DNA from: Murimonas intestini
Lineage (GTDB): Bacteria; Bacillota; Clostridia; Lachnospirales; Lachnospiraceae
Reading direction: 5' to 3'
NCBI RefSeq assembly: GCF_024622195.1
Contig: NZ_JANKBI010000024.1
Coordinates: 17,015 to 81,014, forward strand
DNA: 64,000 nucleotides
The notes beneath the pieces were generated by a model, which did not search any database, was not told the origin of the DNA, and saw only the letters and a program-made list of their open reading frames with translations. Both the position numbers and the translations under genes were made by a program. Shown one piece after another: positions 52,056-62,149 of this stretch (the first letter of the stretch is position 1; each line of letters begins with the position of its first letter).

Positions 52056-52811
52056 ATGGAATATTCCCCCAATTTAGACACAACTACAATCCAGGGCAGA
52101 AAAAAAGCCATCACTTTCAGCTATGATGACGGAGTCACCCAGGATATCCGCCTCATATCTCTGCTGAATAAATACGGCCTGAAGGCCACCTTCAACCTAA
52201 ACTCAGAACTGCTTGGCCTGGACGGGTCTCTCATCCGGGAGGGTGTAAAGGTCAGCCATACAAAGGTTAAACCGGAAGATATCCGCCATATATATGCCGG
52301 ACATGAGATAGCCGCCCATACCCTCACCCACCCTCTTCTTCCCCAGATAGAGGAGGATTCTGAAATCATTCGGCAGGTTGAGGAAGACCGCCAGAACTTA
52401 AGCCGGCTTGCCGGCTATGAAGTTGCAGGGATGGCCTATCCCGGAGGCGGCGTCAATTATAACCGGCGCGTGGCAGAACTGATCGCCGGCAGGACACACA
52501 TCCAGTATGCCCGGACTACTGTATGCAGCCACAATTTCACTCCCCAGAGAGATTTGTACCAGTTCCGGCCCACTGTCTACCACATTATGGACGGAGACCG
52601 CCTGTTTGAGGACGGAAAGCGTTTCCTTGAACTGGACAATAATGAGTTCTCTGTTATGTACATATGGGGTCACAGTTATGAATTTGATATCCATAATACA
52701 TGGAACCAGTTTGAAGAGTTCCTGCGCCTGATTGCCGGAAAGAAAGATATTTTCTATGGAACGAACAGGGAGATACTTCTCTCGGATGCATACAAGGCTG
52801 CGGCTGTCTGA
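52056..52811 (+). CDS. Polysaccharide deacetylase (NodB/CE4-like)
   Basis: The product is 251 residues from ATG at 52056, with AAAGGAAC upstream; an in-frame ATG at 52035 has no ribosome binding site. It shows the catalytic F-S-Y-D-D-G motif (about 22) and the zinc-ligand motif H-E-I-A-A-H-T-L-T-H-P (about 85). Y-P-G-G-G-V-N-Y-N follows. There is no signal peptide, so it is probably cytoplasmic and acts on imported fragments. It lies ahead of the YesM/YesN genes and opposite the lyase operon, suggesting that the target glycan carries O- or N-acetyl groups. Confidence 0.87.
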   Translation: MEYSPNLDTTTIQGRKKAITFSYDDGVTQDIRLISLLNKYGLKATFNLNSELLGLDGSLIREGVKVSHTKVKPEDIRHIYAGHEIAAHTLTHPLLPQIEEDSEIIRQVEEDRQNLSRLAGYEVAGMAYPGGGVNYNRRVAELIAGRTHIQYARTTVCSHNFTPQRDLYQFRPTVYHIMDGDRLFEDGKRFLELDNNEFSVMYIWGHSYEFDIHNTWNQFEEFLRLIAGKKDIFYGTNREILLSDAYKAAAV

Positions 52812-52852
52812 CTCCTGCACGAAAACAAAAGCTTCAGAAAACGGAGATACTT

Positions 52853-54646
52853 ATGGTGCAAAAAAAATACGGATTTTTCACCCGCATGCTGCTAATCTGC
52901 ACTTCACTGCTCGTTAGCTTTTCTGTGATTGCAAGTGTGATCGTTGGATTTTTGTCTTCCCAATATGAAAAAAGCCAGTTTCTGAAAAGCTATGACCTGG
53001 CTCTTGTAAATCTGTCGGAGGCATTTTCCAGCCACATTGATTCCTTCAGCATCCTTGTGGGAAGGATACTCGTAAATAATAAATGTGATGAAAATCTGTG
53101 CATGCTGATGAATGCCTCCTCCTATGACCAGATATCCGCTGATACCCGCAATGAAGTCATCACTCTCCTGTCATCCATCTGCAGTAATGACAGGTATCTG
53201 CGGGGAGTACTTCTATACTCCCCGCAGAACAGCATGGTCTATTATTACTCTGACAGCCAATACTATCTGCGCTGCGCCAGTATGGATATTGATCTGCCTG
53301 ATCTCGTTCCCTTTGCCGGAACAAAACTGGACAACAAGACCATTTCCGACGTCATTGCAGCCTGCACAAGATCAGAGGGGTCCTATGACAGCTATTACGG
53401 CCTGGCAGCTACCCTCTACCGGAATGCCGCAGTTCCGCTTGGATATATGATCCCCATCTACTCCACTGCGGAATTTATGAATATCCTGAACGATTATGAG
53501 CTGGATGAGCAGAATAGCTTCAGGATCAGCGATGATAATAACCGCATATACTTCCAGTCAAATCCCATGTCAGACATCACCGGGAATACTGTCTATACAA
53601 ATACAGTTGCAAATACTGACAATGGATTCCAGGTCTCCTACGAAGTTATGCGGATGCATCTCCCTAAAGGCCGGCTTACCATTATGATTGTTATGCTTGC
53701 TTTATTTGTTACTGCTTTTTCCTTTATCCTGTATTATGTCACTTACTATCTCAGCAACAAAAATATCGGCGGCATCTTAAACGGGATGAAAAAATTCAGC
53801 CTGAGCGACCTCTCTTACAGGATAAACAGGCCTCAAAAAGGGAATGAGTTTACTCAGATCATAGACGGGTTTAACAAAATGTGTGACGAGCTGCAGAAAA
53901 ATGTAGAACGCTCCTATGTGTATGAGCTGCAGCAGAAGAAATCAGAGCTGTATGCCCTGCAGACAAGCATCAATCCACACTTCCTCTATAATACTCTGGA
54001 TATGATCCGCTCACAGATTCAAAGTGCAGATACCGGAACAGCATCTCATATGCTGCTTCTTCTGGCTAAGATATACAGGACCCAGACAAATACGGATATG
54101 TTTATCACATTAGATGAGGAGGCTGAGCTCTGTGAGAATTTTATAATACTTTATCAGAGCCGTTTTCAGAATTTTGACTATGAATTTGATGTAGACAGCA
54201 ATGCAGGCTGGTATGCCATCCCTAAAAATACACTTCAGCCTATGATTGAAAATTATTTCGTACATGGAATAAAATCGGGGGCACAAGACAACCTGCTGCT
54301 TTTATCTGTCTTCCTGGAGGATATGGACGAGATCAGATATGTACATATCACATTGTGTAATAACGGAAATCCCATCTCAGAAAAAAGAATTTCCGAAATC
54401 AGCCGTTCTTTAGATCTGGGTGTTTTTGAGACCGGAAAATCCGGAAGCTTTGCCATGGCTAATGTATACACCCGCCTCAGGATAGCATTCGGCGAAAAAT
54501 GCCGCCTGACAGTAAAGTCAGGTGAAGACGATATAAGCTTTCAGATAGACCTGATATTTCCTGCCATGTCCGCAGATGAGCTGCAGAATAATTTTTTGTC
54601 ACATCCGGCGGCCAGTACCGGTACTTCAGATAATACTGCTGTCTGA
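52853..54646 (+). CDS. YesM-type sensor histidine kinase
   Basis: The product is 597 residues. The first membrane segment is at about 12-33 (L-L-V-S-F-S-V-I-A-S-V-I-V-G-F), followed by an extracellular sensor domain. The second segment is at about 277-300, then HAMP. The His_kinase motif has the phospho-acceptor in INPHFLYNTLDMI (about 374). The HATPase region has degenerate boxes: the N box reads M-I-E-N-Y-F-V-H-G and the G1 region L-C-N-N-G-N-P-I, but G-S-F-A-M-A-N-V-Y-T-R-L is recognisable. ATP binding is plausible. It is followed by its YesN partner and shares the operon with the deacetylase. Confidence 0.9.
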   Translation: MVQKKYGFFTRMLLICTSLLVSFSVIASVIVGFLSSQYEKSQFLKSYDLALVNLSEAFSSHIDSFSILVGRILVNNKCDENLCMLMNASSYDQISADTRNEVITLLSSICSNDRYLRGVLLYSPQNSMVYYYSDSQYYLRCASMDIDLPDLVPFAGTKLDNKTISDVIAACTRSEGSYDSYYGLAATLYRNAAVPLGYMIPIYSTAEFMNILNDYELDEQNSFRISDDNNRIYFQSNPMSDITGNTVYTNTVANTDNGFQVSYEVMRMHLPKGRLTIMIVMLALFVTAFSFILYYVTYYLSNKNIGGILNGMKKFSLSDLSYRINRPQKGNEFTQIIDGFNKMCDELQKNVERSYVYELQQKKSELYALQTSINPHFLYNTLDMIRSQIQSADTGTASHMLLLLAKIYRTQTNTDMFITLDEEAELCENFIILYQSRFQNFDYEFDVDSNAGWYAIPKNTLQPMIENYFVHGIKSGAQDNLLLLSVFLEDMDEIRYVHITLCNNGNPISEKRISEISRSLDLGVFETGKSGSFAMANVYTRLRIAFGEKCRLTVKSGEDDISFQIDLIFPAMSADELQNNFLSHPAASTGTSDNTAV

Positions 54647-54679
54647 GGTAATATATAACATTCAGAAATGGAGGTAATT

Positions 54680-56179
54680 ATGTACCAGGCAGTTATTGTA
54701 GACGATGAACCTTACATCGTCGAACATCTTACCCACGCAATAGACTGGAACGGATTCCAGTTGGAAATAGGATATGCCGCGACAAGCTCAGTAAAGGCTC
54801 TGGAATATGTTCTGGCTAATCCGGTCAGCATAGTAATCACAGACATTGCCATGCCGGATATGGACGGCCTCAGTCTGATACAGCATATTAAGGAGGCTAA
54901 GCCCTATATCTATGTGATTGTACTGAGTGCATACAATAATTTCGAATATGCCAGAACTGCCCTGAAGTACGGCGCAGAAAATTATCTGCTCAAACCCATA
55001 GATTCTGATGAATTATCCGATACGATCAGCCAGATCGCAGGCCACATTCAGGAACGTGAACAGCTCAACAGTACATATGGCCAGGCTATGCTGACCTTCC
55101 GCAATGCCTTCACTGAACAGTGGGCCAAGAACCTGCTGTCTGGAAATGAGCTTGCCACAAAGGCAAAACTGCTGGGAATTGACCTGCAGGCGGGGCAGTT
55201 TACTGCAGTGGTATTTTCCTGTGCAAATGGTTCTCCTGACATCATGTCTAAATTTTTTGACCTGTTCCTGCACTACCTGCCCGGACGGTATACCGGCAAC
55301 TTTTATTTTGAGGCGCCAACCTGCCTTGTCGGCATACTCTCTCCGGTTCCAAGCTGTACAGAGGAAATAAAGGATTTTATCAGACGGATCATACATGATG
55401 CCTTATCTGCCGGCCTGCATGTTTTCGCATGTGCCGGTCCCTGTGTGTCACAGTTTTCAGACGTACATCAGAGCCGCCTGCTTGCCTGCTCTTATTTGTG
55501 GCTGGAACATACCCGGCTGCTTACCTACTTTCAGAAAGAAAACCAGAGCCTGACAGATGCCGCCTGCCAGGCCCTGGAAAAATACGATAAAGGTCCGGGT
55601 GAAGATATCGATGCCATTAAAAAACTGTATGAAAAATATCCGGCATTTTCATGTACTGCCGCCCTGCTAACCCAGCGCATACAGATGATATGCAAAGATG
55701 TATACAGGCTGAACGAAGAATTTCCTGAGCTGGCCGAAAAACTTGCCGGCCTGCCCGTCAAGTCCCAGGATGCCTCTGACTATGCCCGGTATGCACTGCA
55801 GTTTCTCAGATACTCAGGCCACTTGCTCTCAAAGCTCCAGCAGTCCATGTATCCATGCGTAGACGCTGTCATCAAAAGCGTGCAGGAATCAGATGACAAA
55901 GATATCTCACTGAAAACCCTGGCTCTGAAGCTAAACGTCAGCCCTTCATACCTGGGCACCATCTTCCGCAGGCAGACAGGTTATTATTTTAATGATTACC
56001 TGGCAGAAGTCCGCCTGAAAAAAGCGGCAGAGCTTCTTGAGGAAACAGACATGAAAATCAAGGATATCGTAGACAAAACCGGATTTTCCAGTCAGGCCTA
56101 TTTCACACGCACGTTTAAGCGCTACTATAATGTCTCTCCCGCCAGCTACAGACGGGAGCGGAGCGCGAAAAAGCTGTAG
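54680..56179 (+). CDS. YesN-type response regulator with AraC DNA-binding domain
   Basis: The product is 499 residues from ATG at 54680, preceded by GGAGG; an earlier in-frame ATG at 54668 overlaps that site. The receiver domain has D-D-E near 8-10, the phospho-Asp in VITDIAMPDMDG (about 55) and Lys in L-L-K-P-I (about 105). The C-terminal AraC domain (about 395-495) carries L-A-L-K-L-N-V-S-P-S-Y-L-G-T-I-F and KTGFSSQAYFTRTFKRYY. It is the probable activator of the nine-gene operon on the other strand. Confidence 0.93.
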   Translation: MYQAVIVDDEPYIVEHLTHAIDWNGFQLEIGYAATSSVKALEYVLANPVSIVITDIAMPDMDGLSLIQHIKEAKPYIYVIVLSAYNNFEYARTALKYGAENYLLKPIDSDELSDTISQIAGHIQEREQLNSTYGQAMLTFRNAFTEQWAKNLLSGNELATKAKLLGIDLQAGQFTAVVFSCANGSPDIMSKFFDLFLHYLPGRYTGNFYFEAPTCLVGILSPVPSCTEEIKDFIRRIIHDALSAGLHVFACAGPCVSQFSDVHQSRLLACSYLWLEHTRLLTYFQKENQSLTDAACQALEKYDKGPGEDIDAIKKLYEKYPAFSCTAALLTQRIQMICKDVYRLNEEFPELAEKLAGLPVKSQDASDYARYALQFLRYSGHLLSKLQQSMYPCVDAVIKSVQESDDKDISLKTLALKLNVSPSYLGTIFRRQTGYYFNDYLAEVRLKKAAELLEETDMKIKDIVDKTGFSSQAYFTRTFKRYYNVSPASYRRERSAKKL

Positions 56180-56195
56180 CCGGCTGCTGCTCATC

Positions 56196-57350
56196 CTACA
56201 CAATGTGCTGATAAATAAAGTTCCGGATCCTGCGTCTGCTGCAGACATTATCTCTGTCAATCTGGGCCGTCATAAGCATAATTACCACGTCCTCTGCTGG
56301 ATTTACTTCCATGTAGGTTCCTGTCCAGCCGTCCCATCCGAATTCACCGGGCTCAGTCACTACTGCAGCCTGGCAGGGATCAAGGAGAACTCTCATCAGA
56401 TTCCCGTAGCCATATCCTGTAATTGCCTGCCATTCCATACAATTCAGCTGCTTTTCTGTAAGCTGGTTGCTGCTCATATATCTCACAGTTCTCTCTGTCA
56501 GATACCTCGTGCCTCCATACACACCTTTACTGCACAGCATGGAGGCAAATTTCAGGTAATCATCCATTGTAGAGAAAAGTCCTGCTCCGCCTGACTGGAA
56601 TGAAGGCTCTTTTTCATAATCCATGATGACAAGATGGCGTCCGTGATACTCTGTAACCTCTTTTCCAGGCTCCATGCGGTAGATCACTGCAAGCCTGTCT
56701 TTCTTCTCCGGCGGTATGTAAAATCCTGTATCTTTCATTCCCATGGGCTCAAAGAAGGTTTTCTTCAGATAATCTCCGAATCTCATACCCGAAACTACCT
56801 GTACAACAGCTCCCAGCACATCTGCAGAAGCCCCGTACTGCCAGTTCTCACCCGGATGGAACATAAGAGGGGTCCGGCCAATGCTGTTGGCAAACTCTAC
56901 AGTATCAAATGCCTCCGGGCCGTCCGCCCTCTCCATGGCCTCATCAAACAGCCTGTTCAGCTCCGGCGTCTTCTCATCACCGGGATATACGATCCCTGAT
57001 GTCATGTTCAGAAGATCCCTTACTGTGACCTCGTTTTTAACCGGGACGAGCTCACCGTTCTCCCTTACTTTCTGATTCAGAAATCCGGGCAGATATTTGG
57101 ATACAGGATCATAAAGGTCCAGTTTCCCATCCTCCCACAGCTTCATCACCGCTGCTGCCGTGACCGGCTTTGACATAGAATACAGATGGAAAATGGTATC
57201 CGGAGCCTGTGCCCTTCCCTTCTCCCTGTCTGCAAATCCATAGTCCCTGCGGTACAGCACTTCTCCTTTTTTAGCTGCCAGGACACTCAGTCCCATATAA
57301 TCTCCTCTGTCACACATATCCTTAAGCATTGCATCTAAACGTTCTTTCAT
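56196..57350 (-). CDS. Serine hydrolase, class C beta-lactamase/esterase family
   Basis: The product is 384 residues from ATG at 57350 behind GGAAGGGAAG. The active-site Ser-x-x-Lys motif is in H-L-Y-S-M-S-K-P-V-T-A-A-A (about 64), with a Tyr in W-Q-Y-G-A-S-A-D near 165 in the place of the usual Y-x-N motif. It lacks a signal peptide. Such proteins include esterases and D-aminopeptidases; resistance is not implied. An esterase removing acyl groups from sugars would fit the neighbouring locus, but that is inference. It is convergent with the YesN gene, 17 nt away. Confidence 0.87.
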   Translation of the reverse strand: MKERLDAMLKDMCDRGDYMGLSVLAAKKGEVLYRRDYGFADREKGRAQAPDTIFHLYSMSKPVTAAAVMKLWEDGKLDLYDPVSKYLPGFLNQKVRENGELVPVKNEVTVRDLLNMTSGIVYPGDEKTPELNRLFDEAMERADGPEAFDTVEFANSIGRTPLMFHPGENWQYGASADVLGAVVQVVSGMRFGDYLKKTFFEPMGMKDTGFYIPPEKKDRLAVIYRMEPGKEVTEYHGRHLVIMDYEKEPSFQSGGAGLFSTMDDYLKFASMLCSKGVYGGTRYLTERTVRYMSSNQLTEKQLNCMEWQAITGYGYGNLMRVLLDPCQAAVVTEPGEFGWDGWTGTYMEVNPAEDVVIMLMTAQIDRDNVCSRRRIRNFIYQHIV

Positions 57351-57480
57351 TTTCTTCCCTTCCAATCCTCATATTTTGCCGGCTTTTCAAAATCTCTCCA
57401 GCCTTTTCCTGTTGTCAGACAGATTATAAACCAAATGACGGAGATATGGTATGAAATAATTTACTATTATTATGCAATCT

Positions 57481-60400
57481 TCACAGACCAATCAGATACC
57501 TCCCCGCCTCGCTGTCTCTTACAAGCCCGTCCATCACAGGCTCTTCTCTGCTCCTGTCCCATAAAAACAAGACGATCAGGAGCTGGTCCAGCTTCTTCCA
57601 TGGGAATGCCCCGCTGTGGCAGCAGGCATTCCGCAGCTCTTTACACTGAAGCAGTTTGTCATTATACTTTTCCCACCACCTGACACCATACTTATTTCTG
57701 CCTTTACTTATCATATATTCAGCCAGGATCTGTCTGTTTTCTTCTGCTCTTAAGACAGTGCAGAAGGTTCCCAGGGTCATTTTCTCAACTGCTGCTTCCT
57801 TTAGCTTCCCGCCCTTGCTTCCAGGTATACTGACCTTAAATTCCGGCAGGCGTTTTTTCATGCCCTCCGCCAGACAGTCTTTCACCTGAAGCTCTGCAGC
57901 CTTGCAGAAAAGGATTCCGCAGCAGGAAGCATCCAGGCCGGTAATTCCATACTCCTTCACAAATCTCTTCAGCATAGAATAAAGCTTGATCCCCCACTCT
58001 ATGTTGACTCTCACCCGGGGGATCAGGGAGTCAAAGGCTGCCCTTGTAAAACCATAACCTTCCAGCTGTTCATCTGTCAGCTCATTTAAAAGAAGCCCCC
58101 CTCCCTGCAGTTCATTCAGGAATATACCAGAGTCACCTGTATATTCCAGGCTGCCGTCTTCATCCTCATAAACATCCATTGAAAAAGACTCTGCTGTGGG
58201 CAGCTTGTCACAAAAGAAAAGTGCTTTTTTCTTCTTCTCCTCAAAACTCTCATCTGCGGTCCCATTTACAATCTCACTCACTTCTCTGAGGGCATAGAGG
58301 TCTATGATGCTTTTGGCCTGGCTGATATACGGTGAAGCCTGCCAGGCATTCTCATCGCCGATCATGTAGAGGCGGAACTTGGCCCGGGTAACTGCCACAT
58401 TTACAATATTGGCGTTCACCCACCTGATGGCTCCAAAAGCCTCTTTGCCCGTATCGCAGCCCAGGAGGAAGATTACCTCATTCGCTTCTTTTCCCTGGAA
58501 TGTATGTACTGTCCCGATATTCTTATACATCCAGGCAGTAACCATCTCCCTTTTCTCATACAGAATGGAATTGCGGCTGCCTTTCAGATGATCCTCTATG
58601 CACTTTATCATACCCGTTTTTACAGATGTAAACGGTGTTATGATGAACAGACTGGGAGCATCCGCTTTAGCGAAGGCTGTCTCTAATATTTCCAGCACAC
58701 GTTTTCCCTGTGCCTCCACATAGTGGTTTTTCCGCCCCTTCTCCCTTCCTTTTACATTGATCCACCTGGAACCGCTGTAGCAGAAAGACGCTTCTTTTTC
58801 TTTTCCCGGGGCAGCTGTCTGCTGTTTCATTGTATTATTATAGGATATCTGGTTTGAGATATCATACATAGGAGAAATACATCTTCTGTGCACTACAAGC
58901 GGACACCCTACCCACTCTTTCTCATTCTTTTCATTTTCCAGATATGTGCCGTATGGGTTAATCGTATCTGCAAACTGCTGGACTGAGATCTTCTTCGACT
59001 TATATGGTTTATAGACATCTTCTTTAAATGCTTTTTTCAAAAGCTGGAGATCATCTGTCACTACAGGCTCCACCTGCCGCGGATCTCCCACAATAACAGC
59101 CCTTCTGCTTCTGTACAGGGCTCCCACAGCCATCTGAGGCGGAGCCTGCCCGGCCTCATCCACGATCAATGTCCCCAGGGCTCCCGGAATCTTAATATCC
59201 TTTAAAAAATTCCCCACTGAAGCAAAGGTTGTGGAAATAACAGGCACTAGAAGAAAAAGGTTCTGCAGCAGAGGCCCGAAACATGCCTCACGGTCTTCCG
59301 GATGGAAAATGACTTTTTCATTATCTTCCTGGGTCTCCTGCCAAAGCAGCGCCAGATTGCGGAAATTACGGAAACAGCACCTGGAAGAGAGTACAAATTC
59401 CTTAGTGAGCTGCAGTGAATAATAGAACAGCTTTTCCCTTTCTCTGTTATAATGATTTGTAAACCATGGATTCGCTGTCTGTATACGTGTACTCTCCTTC
59501 TCATCCCTGCTTAGCATTCCCTCTATGAACGCTTCATCCAGAGGTACAAAGCTTCCCATATCCCCAAATGCTTCCATCTGGTGCCAGAGCTTTTTCTTGT
59601 ATTTACTGATTTCCGCTGTCAGTCTGTTTCTGATCCCTGCATATTCCACCTGTATATCCCGAAGCCTCTTTCTGATTTCTGACTGCTCTTTCTCCAGCTT
59701 CTGTGCTATCCCGTCACGCTCCTTTAACCGGCTCCGGGACATCTCTGTCAACTGTCTGGATTTCTCGTAAGCGGCTTTTCTCCTGTCCCCTTCCTCCTTC
59801 AGTATAACTGCTTTCCGCTTTAACTCCTGTGCCTCAGCGGCAAGGACAGCCGCCTGTCTTTCATCCTCTTTCACTGCTGACTGACGGAAGAACCTTCTAA
59901 ATATACCTTTGTTCTTATTCAGCTCGTCACTTTTGTTCTGCTTGTCTTTATACTCTTCGTAAACACGTTCGTATTCAACCCAGGCCCATCTCCAGTCCTC
60001 TTTGCACTTTTCCATATACTGCTCCCGCTTCAGCAGCTCTTCTTCCAGCTGCTTTAAAGGTGTTCTGAGACTGTCCAGCTGCGTACTGCATTCTTTTGCC
60101 CTGCGCTCCAACCTGTCTTTTTCCTCATCCAGCTGCCCCAGCTTCTTTTCCATATCCCGGCTGTATTCTCTGATATATTTTACATCCTCACAGTTCCGGG
60201 CAAGACTGTCTCTGAGTTTCTCCACCTTTGCCCGTTGTTCCAGAAGCCGCCTCCTGGCCTGCCTGTAAGTATCCAGCCTGGCATCTATCTTTTCATTACG
60301 GTAAAAATCTGAATCTAGGGGCCTTAATACATTCTGATAAAATTTATGTATGTTGGATCTTTTCCCCAGAGATGCTGAAATAAGCCCCCAGGCCCCCTGA

Positions 60401-62034
60401 TTGTCTACAAGCTCTCTTGCGTATTCTGTGAAATATATGTCCTTATATACGCCGCTTTTAGCCCCATCCTTACAGTACAGCTGCTCACTTTTGGGGCTTT
60501 CCTCTTCTGTAAAAAGCTTCTGTATCTCTTCCAGCTCCTGTTTCATCTCCCCGCTGTCGTCCGGCCCCCAGTTCAGGGCTCCTGTGATCCCTTTCTCCAA
60601 AGGAAGCTCCTTTGTTATATTTTCTACTGCCGCATTGTTGCAGGAGGTAACCAGGATACTGTAGTCATTTATTTTATCATCTTTTAATTTATAATAATTA
60701 GGATACCAGTCTGAATAGCCGCCGCTCTTCTTTTCCCCATGCTGAAAAAAGCATTTTTCAAATGCATCATCCGGCCTGTCATATTCTGAGAGAAGCATGG
60801 CTTTCTCAATAATGTGATTTACAATAATCTCTTTCAACAGTGTGGTCTTGCCGGTGCCCGGCGGACCGTTTACTGAAAATACAGGTCCTGTGCGTTCATC
60901 TGTAGCCAGATTCACGGCAGTCTGCTGCATCAGTGACGGCATAAATCTGGAAGGCCACTTTCCCACAGGGGCACGGCGTACATCCAGCACATCTGTAAAA
61001 AACTCCAGAAGTCCTTCCTTCTCTTCTTCCCCCTCACCTGCATGCTCCAGGTCAAAACGGCTGCCTGAAGAACAGATATTTTTCTCCGGATAATACTCAT
61101 TGTAAGCTCCTGCAATATAATCTGCCAGTCCCTTTCCCATAAAGGAGGCACAGCGCAATCCATCTGTCCTGGCCGCACTCAGGACCATCTTCACATCGTC
61201 CGCAAAAAAGGCCCTGCCCAGACCAAGATAATCATCATCAGAATACTTCTCCCGCGCCTCCTCATCCTGGTAGATCTGGAAAAGCATCATACATTCAAAG
61301 TCTTGCTTTTTTCCTGCAGATAAATTTTCACCAAGCAGCTTTTTAATATAACTGCTGTATATCTCATCATTTATCCCGGCAATATCTTCCACCGTGATTT
61401 CTGTAAAATCTCCATTTAACTCCTGCTCATATAGCCCGCTTTCCTCATCCTCCGCTTTGTCTGTGCAATTTCTTTTTCCCCACATCTGCAGCTTTTCTTC
61501 ATAGACCTGCATATCATCCCTGTAGCTTTCCTCTGACAGACACTCCGATAGGGGCTTCACTCCGGCCTCTGCCACATGGTTCATAGCCCAGATGATCGTT
61601 GACAAAGAAAATGTCTGAGAGATATATGCCCCCTCCGGGCTGGTCTGCAGGCTGAACCAGGCTATTTCCTCATTGTTTATCTCAGGGCGGTCATCTTCCT
61701 CCACAAGAGCTGCGGCGATTCTCTGTATGCACGCCTCTCTCCTGCTTTTTCCCACATAAAAGGTAAGATTACCCCAGCATGTCATTCCATGCTTCTCTGC
61801 CTCTGTTTTTGCTGCCTCAAGGAAGCTGCTTCCCCTCTCCAGACTAACCAGCACCCTGAGCACTTTCGGGCCGCCATTTCCAGTGTGAGCTTTTCTGACA
61901 GCTTCCTGATTCTTCTTTTTTTCTTCATAAGTCAGCTGTGGAAGCGCATCCTGTACCAGGAATTCCATAGTATGCCAGTATTCCAGCACCGACTCCACAA
62001 TTTTTATTTTCGGGTCCACATTTTTATTTTTCAT
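57481..62034 (-). CDS. SF1 helicase-like ATPase with coiled coil and C-terminal HEPN-like domain
   Basis: The product is 1517 residues. The N-terminal ~380 residues have no recognised domain. Walker A is GPPGTGKTTLLKEII (about 389). A long coiled coil rich in Glu/Lys/Arg spans about 590-800. Walker B and motif III are LIVDEAGQAPPQ (about 956) and A-V-I-V-G-D-P-R-Q-V-E-P. Motifs V-VI are T-F-Q-G-K-E-A-N-E-V and N-V-A-V-T-R-A-K-F (about 1211). The last 170 residues are helical and end with ELRNACCHSG (about 1462-1471), an R-x4-H motif like that of HEPN RNases. The order resembles UPF1/Dna2-type enzymes fused to a nuclease, often found in phage defence. It is a single-gene unit. The helicase call is firm; the HEPN call and the defence role are inferred. 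Confidence 0.82.
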   Translation of the reverse strand: MKNKNVDPKIKIVESVLEYWHTMEFLVQDALPQLTYEEKKKNQEAVRKAHTGNGGPKVLRVLVSLERGSSFLEAAKTEAEKHGMTCWGNLTFYVGKSRREACIQRIAAALVEEDDRPEINNEEIAWFSLQTSPEGAYISQTFSLSTIIWAMNHVAEAGVKPLSECLSEESYRDDMQVYEEKLQMWGKRNCTDKAEDEESGLYEQELNGDFTEITVEDIAGINDEIYSSYIKKLLGENLSAGKKQDFECMMLFQIYQDEEAREKYSDDDYLGLGRAFFADDVKMVLSAARTDGLRCASFMGKGLADYIAGAYNEYYPEKNICSSGSRFDLEHAGEGEEEKEGLLEFFTDVLDVRRAPVGKWPSRFMPSLMQQTAVNLATDERTGPVFSVNGPPGTGKTTLLKEIIVNHIIEKAMLLSEYDRPDDAFEKCFFQHGEKKSGGYSDWYPNYYKLKDDKINDYSILVTSCNNAAVENITKELPLEKGITGALNWGPDDSGEMKQELEEIQKLFTEEESPKSEQLYCKDGAKSGVYKDIYFTEYARELVDNQGAWGLISASLGKRSNIHKFYQNVLRPLDSDFYRNEKIDARLDTYRQARRRLLEQRAKVEKLRDSLARNCEDVKYIREYSRDMEKKLGQLDEEKDRLERRAKECSTQLDSLRTPLKQLEEELLKREQYMEKCKEDWRWAWVEYERVYEEYKDKQNKSDELNKNKGIFRRFFRQSAVKEDERQAAVLAAEAQELKRKAVILKEEGDRRKAAYEKSRQLTEMSRSRLKERDGIAQKLEKEQSEIRKRLRDIQVEYAGIRNRLTAEISKYKKKLWHQMEAFGDMGSFVPLDEAFIEGMLSRDEKESTRIQTANPWFTNHYNREREKLFYYSLQLTKEFVLSSRCCFRNFRNLALLWQETQEDNEKVIFHPEDREACFGPLLQNLFLLVPVISTTFASVGNFLKDIKIPGALGTLIVDEAGQAPPQMAVGALYRSRRAVIVGDPRQVEPVVTDDLQLLKKAFKEDVYKPYKSKKISVQQFADTINPYGTYLENEKNEKEWVGCPLVVHRRCISPMYDISNQISYNNTMKQQTAAPGKEKEASFCYSGSRWINVKGREKGRKNHYVEAQGKRVLEILETAFAKADAPSLFIITPFTSVKTGMIKCIEDHLKGSRNSILYEKREMVTAWMYKNIGTVHTFQGKEANEVIFLLGCDTGKEAFGAIRWVNANIVNVAVTRAKFRLYMIGDENAWQASPYISQAKSIIDLYALREVSEIVNGTADESFEEKKKKALFFCDKLPTAESFSMDVYEDEDGSLEYTGDSGIFLNELQGGGLLLNELTDEQLEGYGFTRAAFDSLIPRVRVNIEWGIKLYSMLKRFVKEYGITGLDASCCGILFCKAAELQVKDCLAEGMKKRLPEFKVSIPGSKGGKLKEAAVEKMTLGTFCTVLRAEENRQILAEYMISKGRNKYGVRWWEKYNDKLLQCKELRNACCHSGAFPWKKLDQLLIVLFLWDRSREEPVMDGLVRDSEAGRYLIGL

Positions 62035-62149
62035 TTCATAACCTCATAATCCGGTGTATTCCAACGATTCTCTATAACATTTTACAATACATCATGAGAT
62101 AATGCAAAAGATTGCTGTTGAACCTCACAGAATTTGGTAGTAAAATAGT

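Noticed and set aside
56196..57350. Serine hydrolase as an antibiotic-resistance beta-lactamase
   Set aside because: It lacks a signal peptide and a canonical Y-x-N motif, and it sits beside a glycan locus. The S-x-x-K family mostly contains esterases and peptidases, so resistance is not supported.
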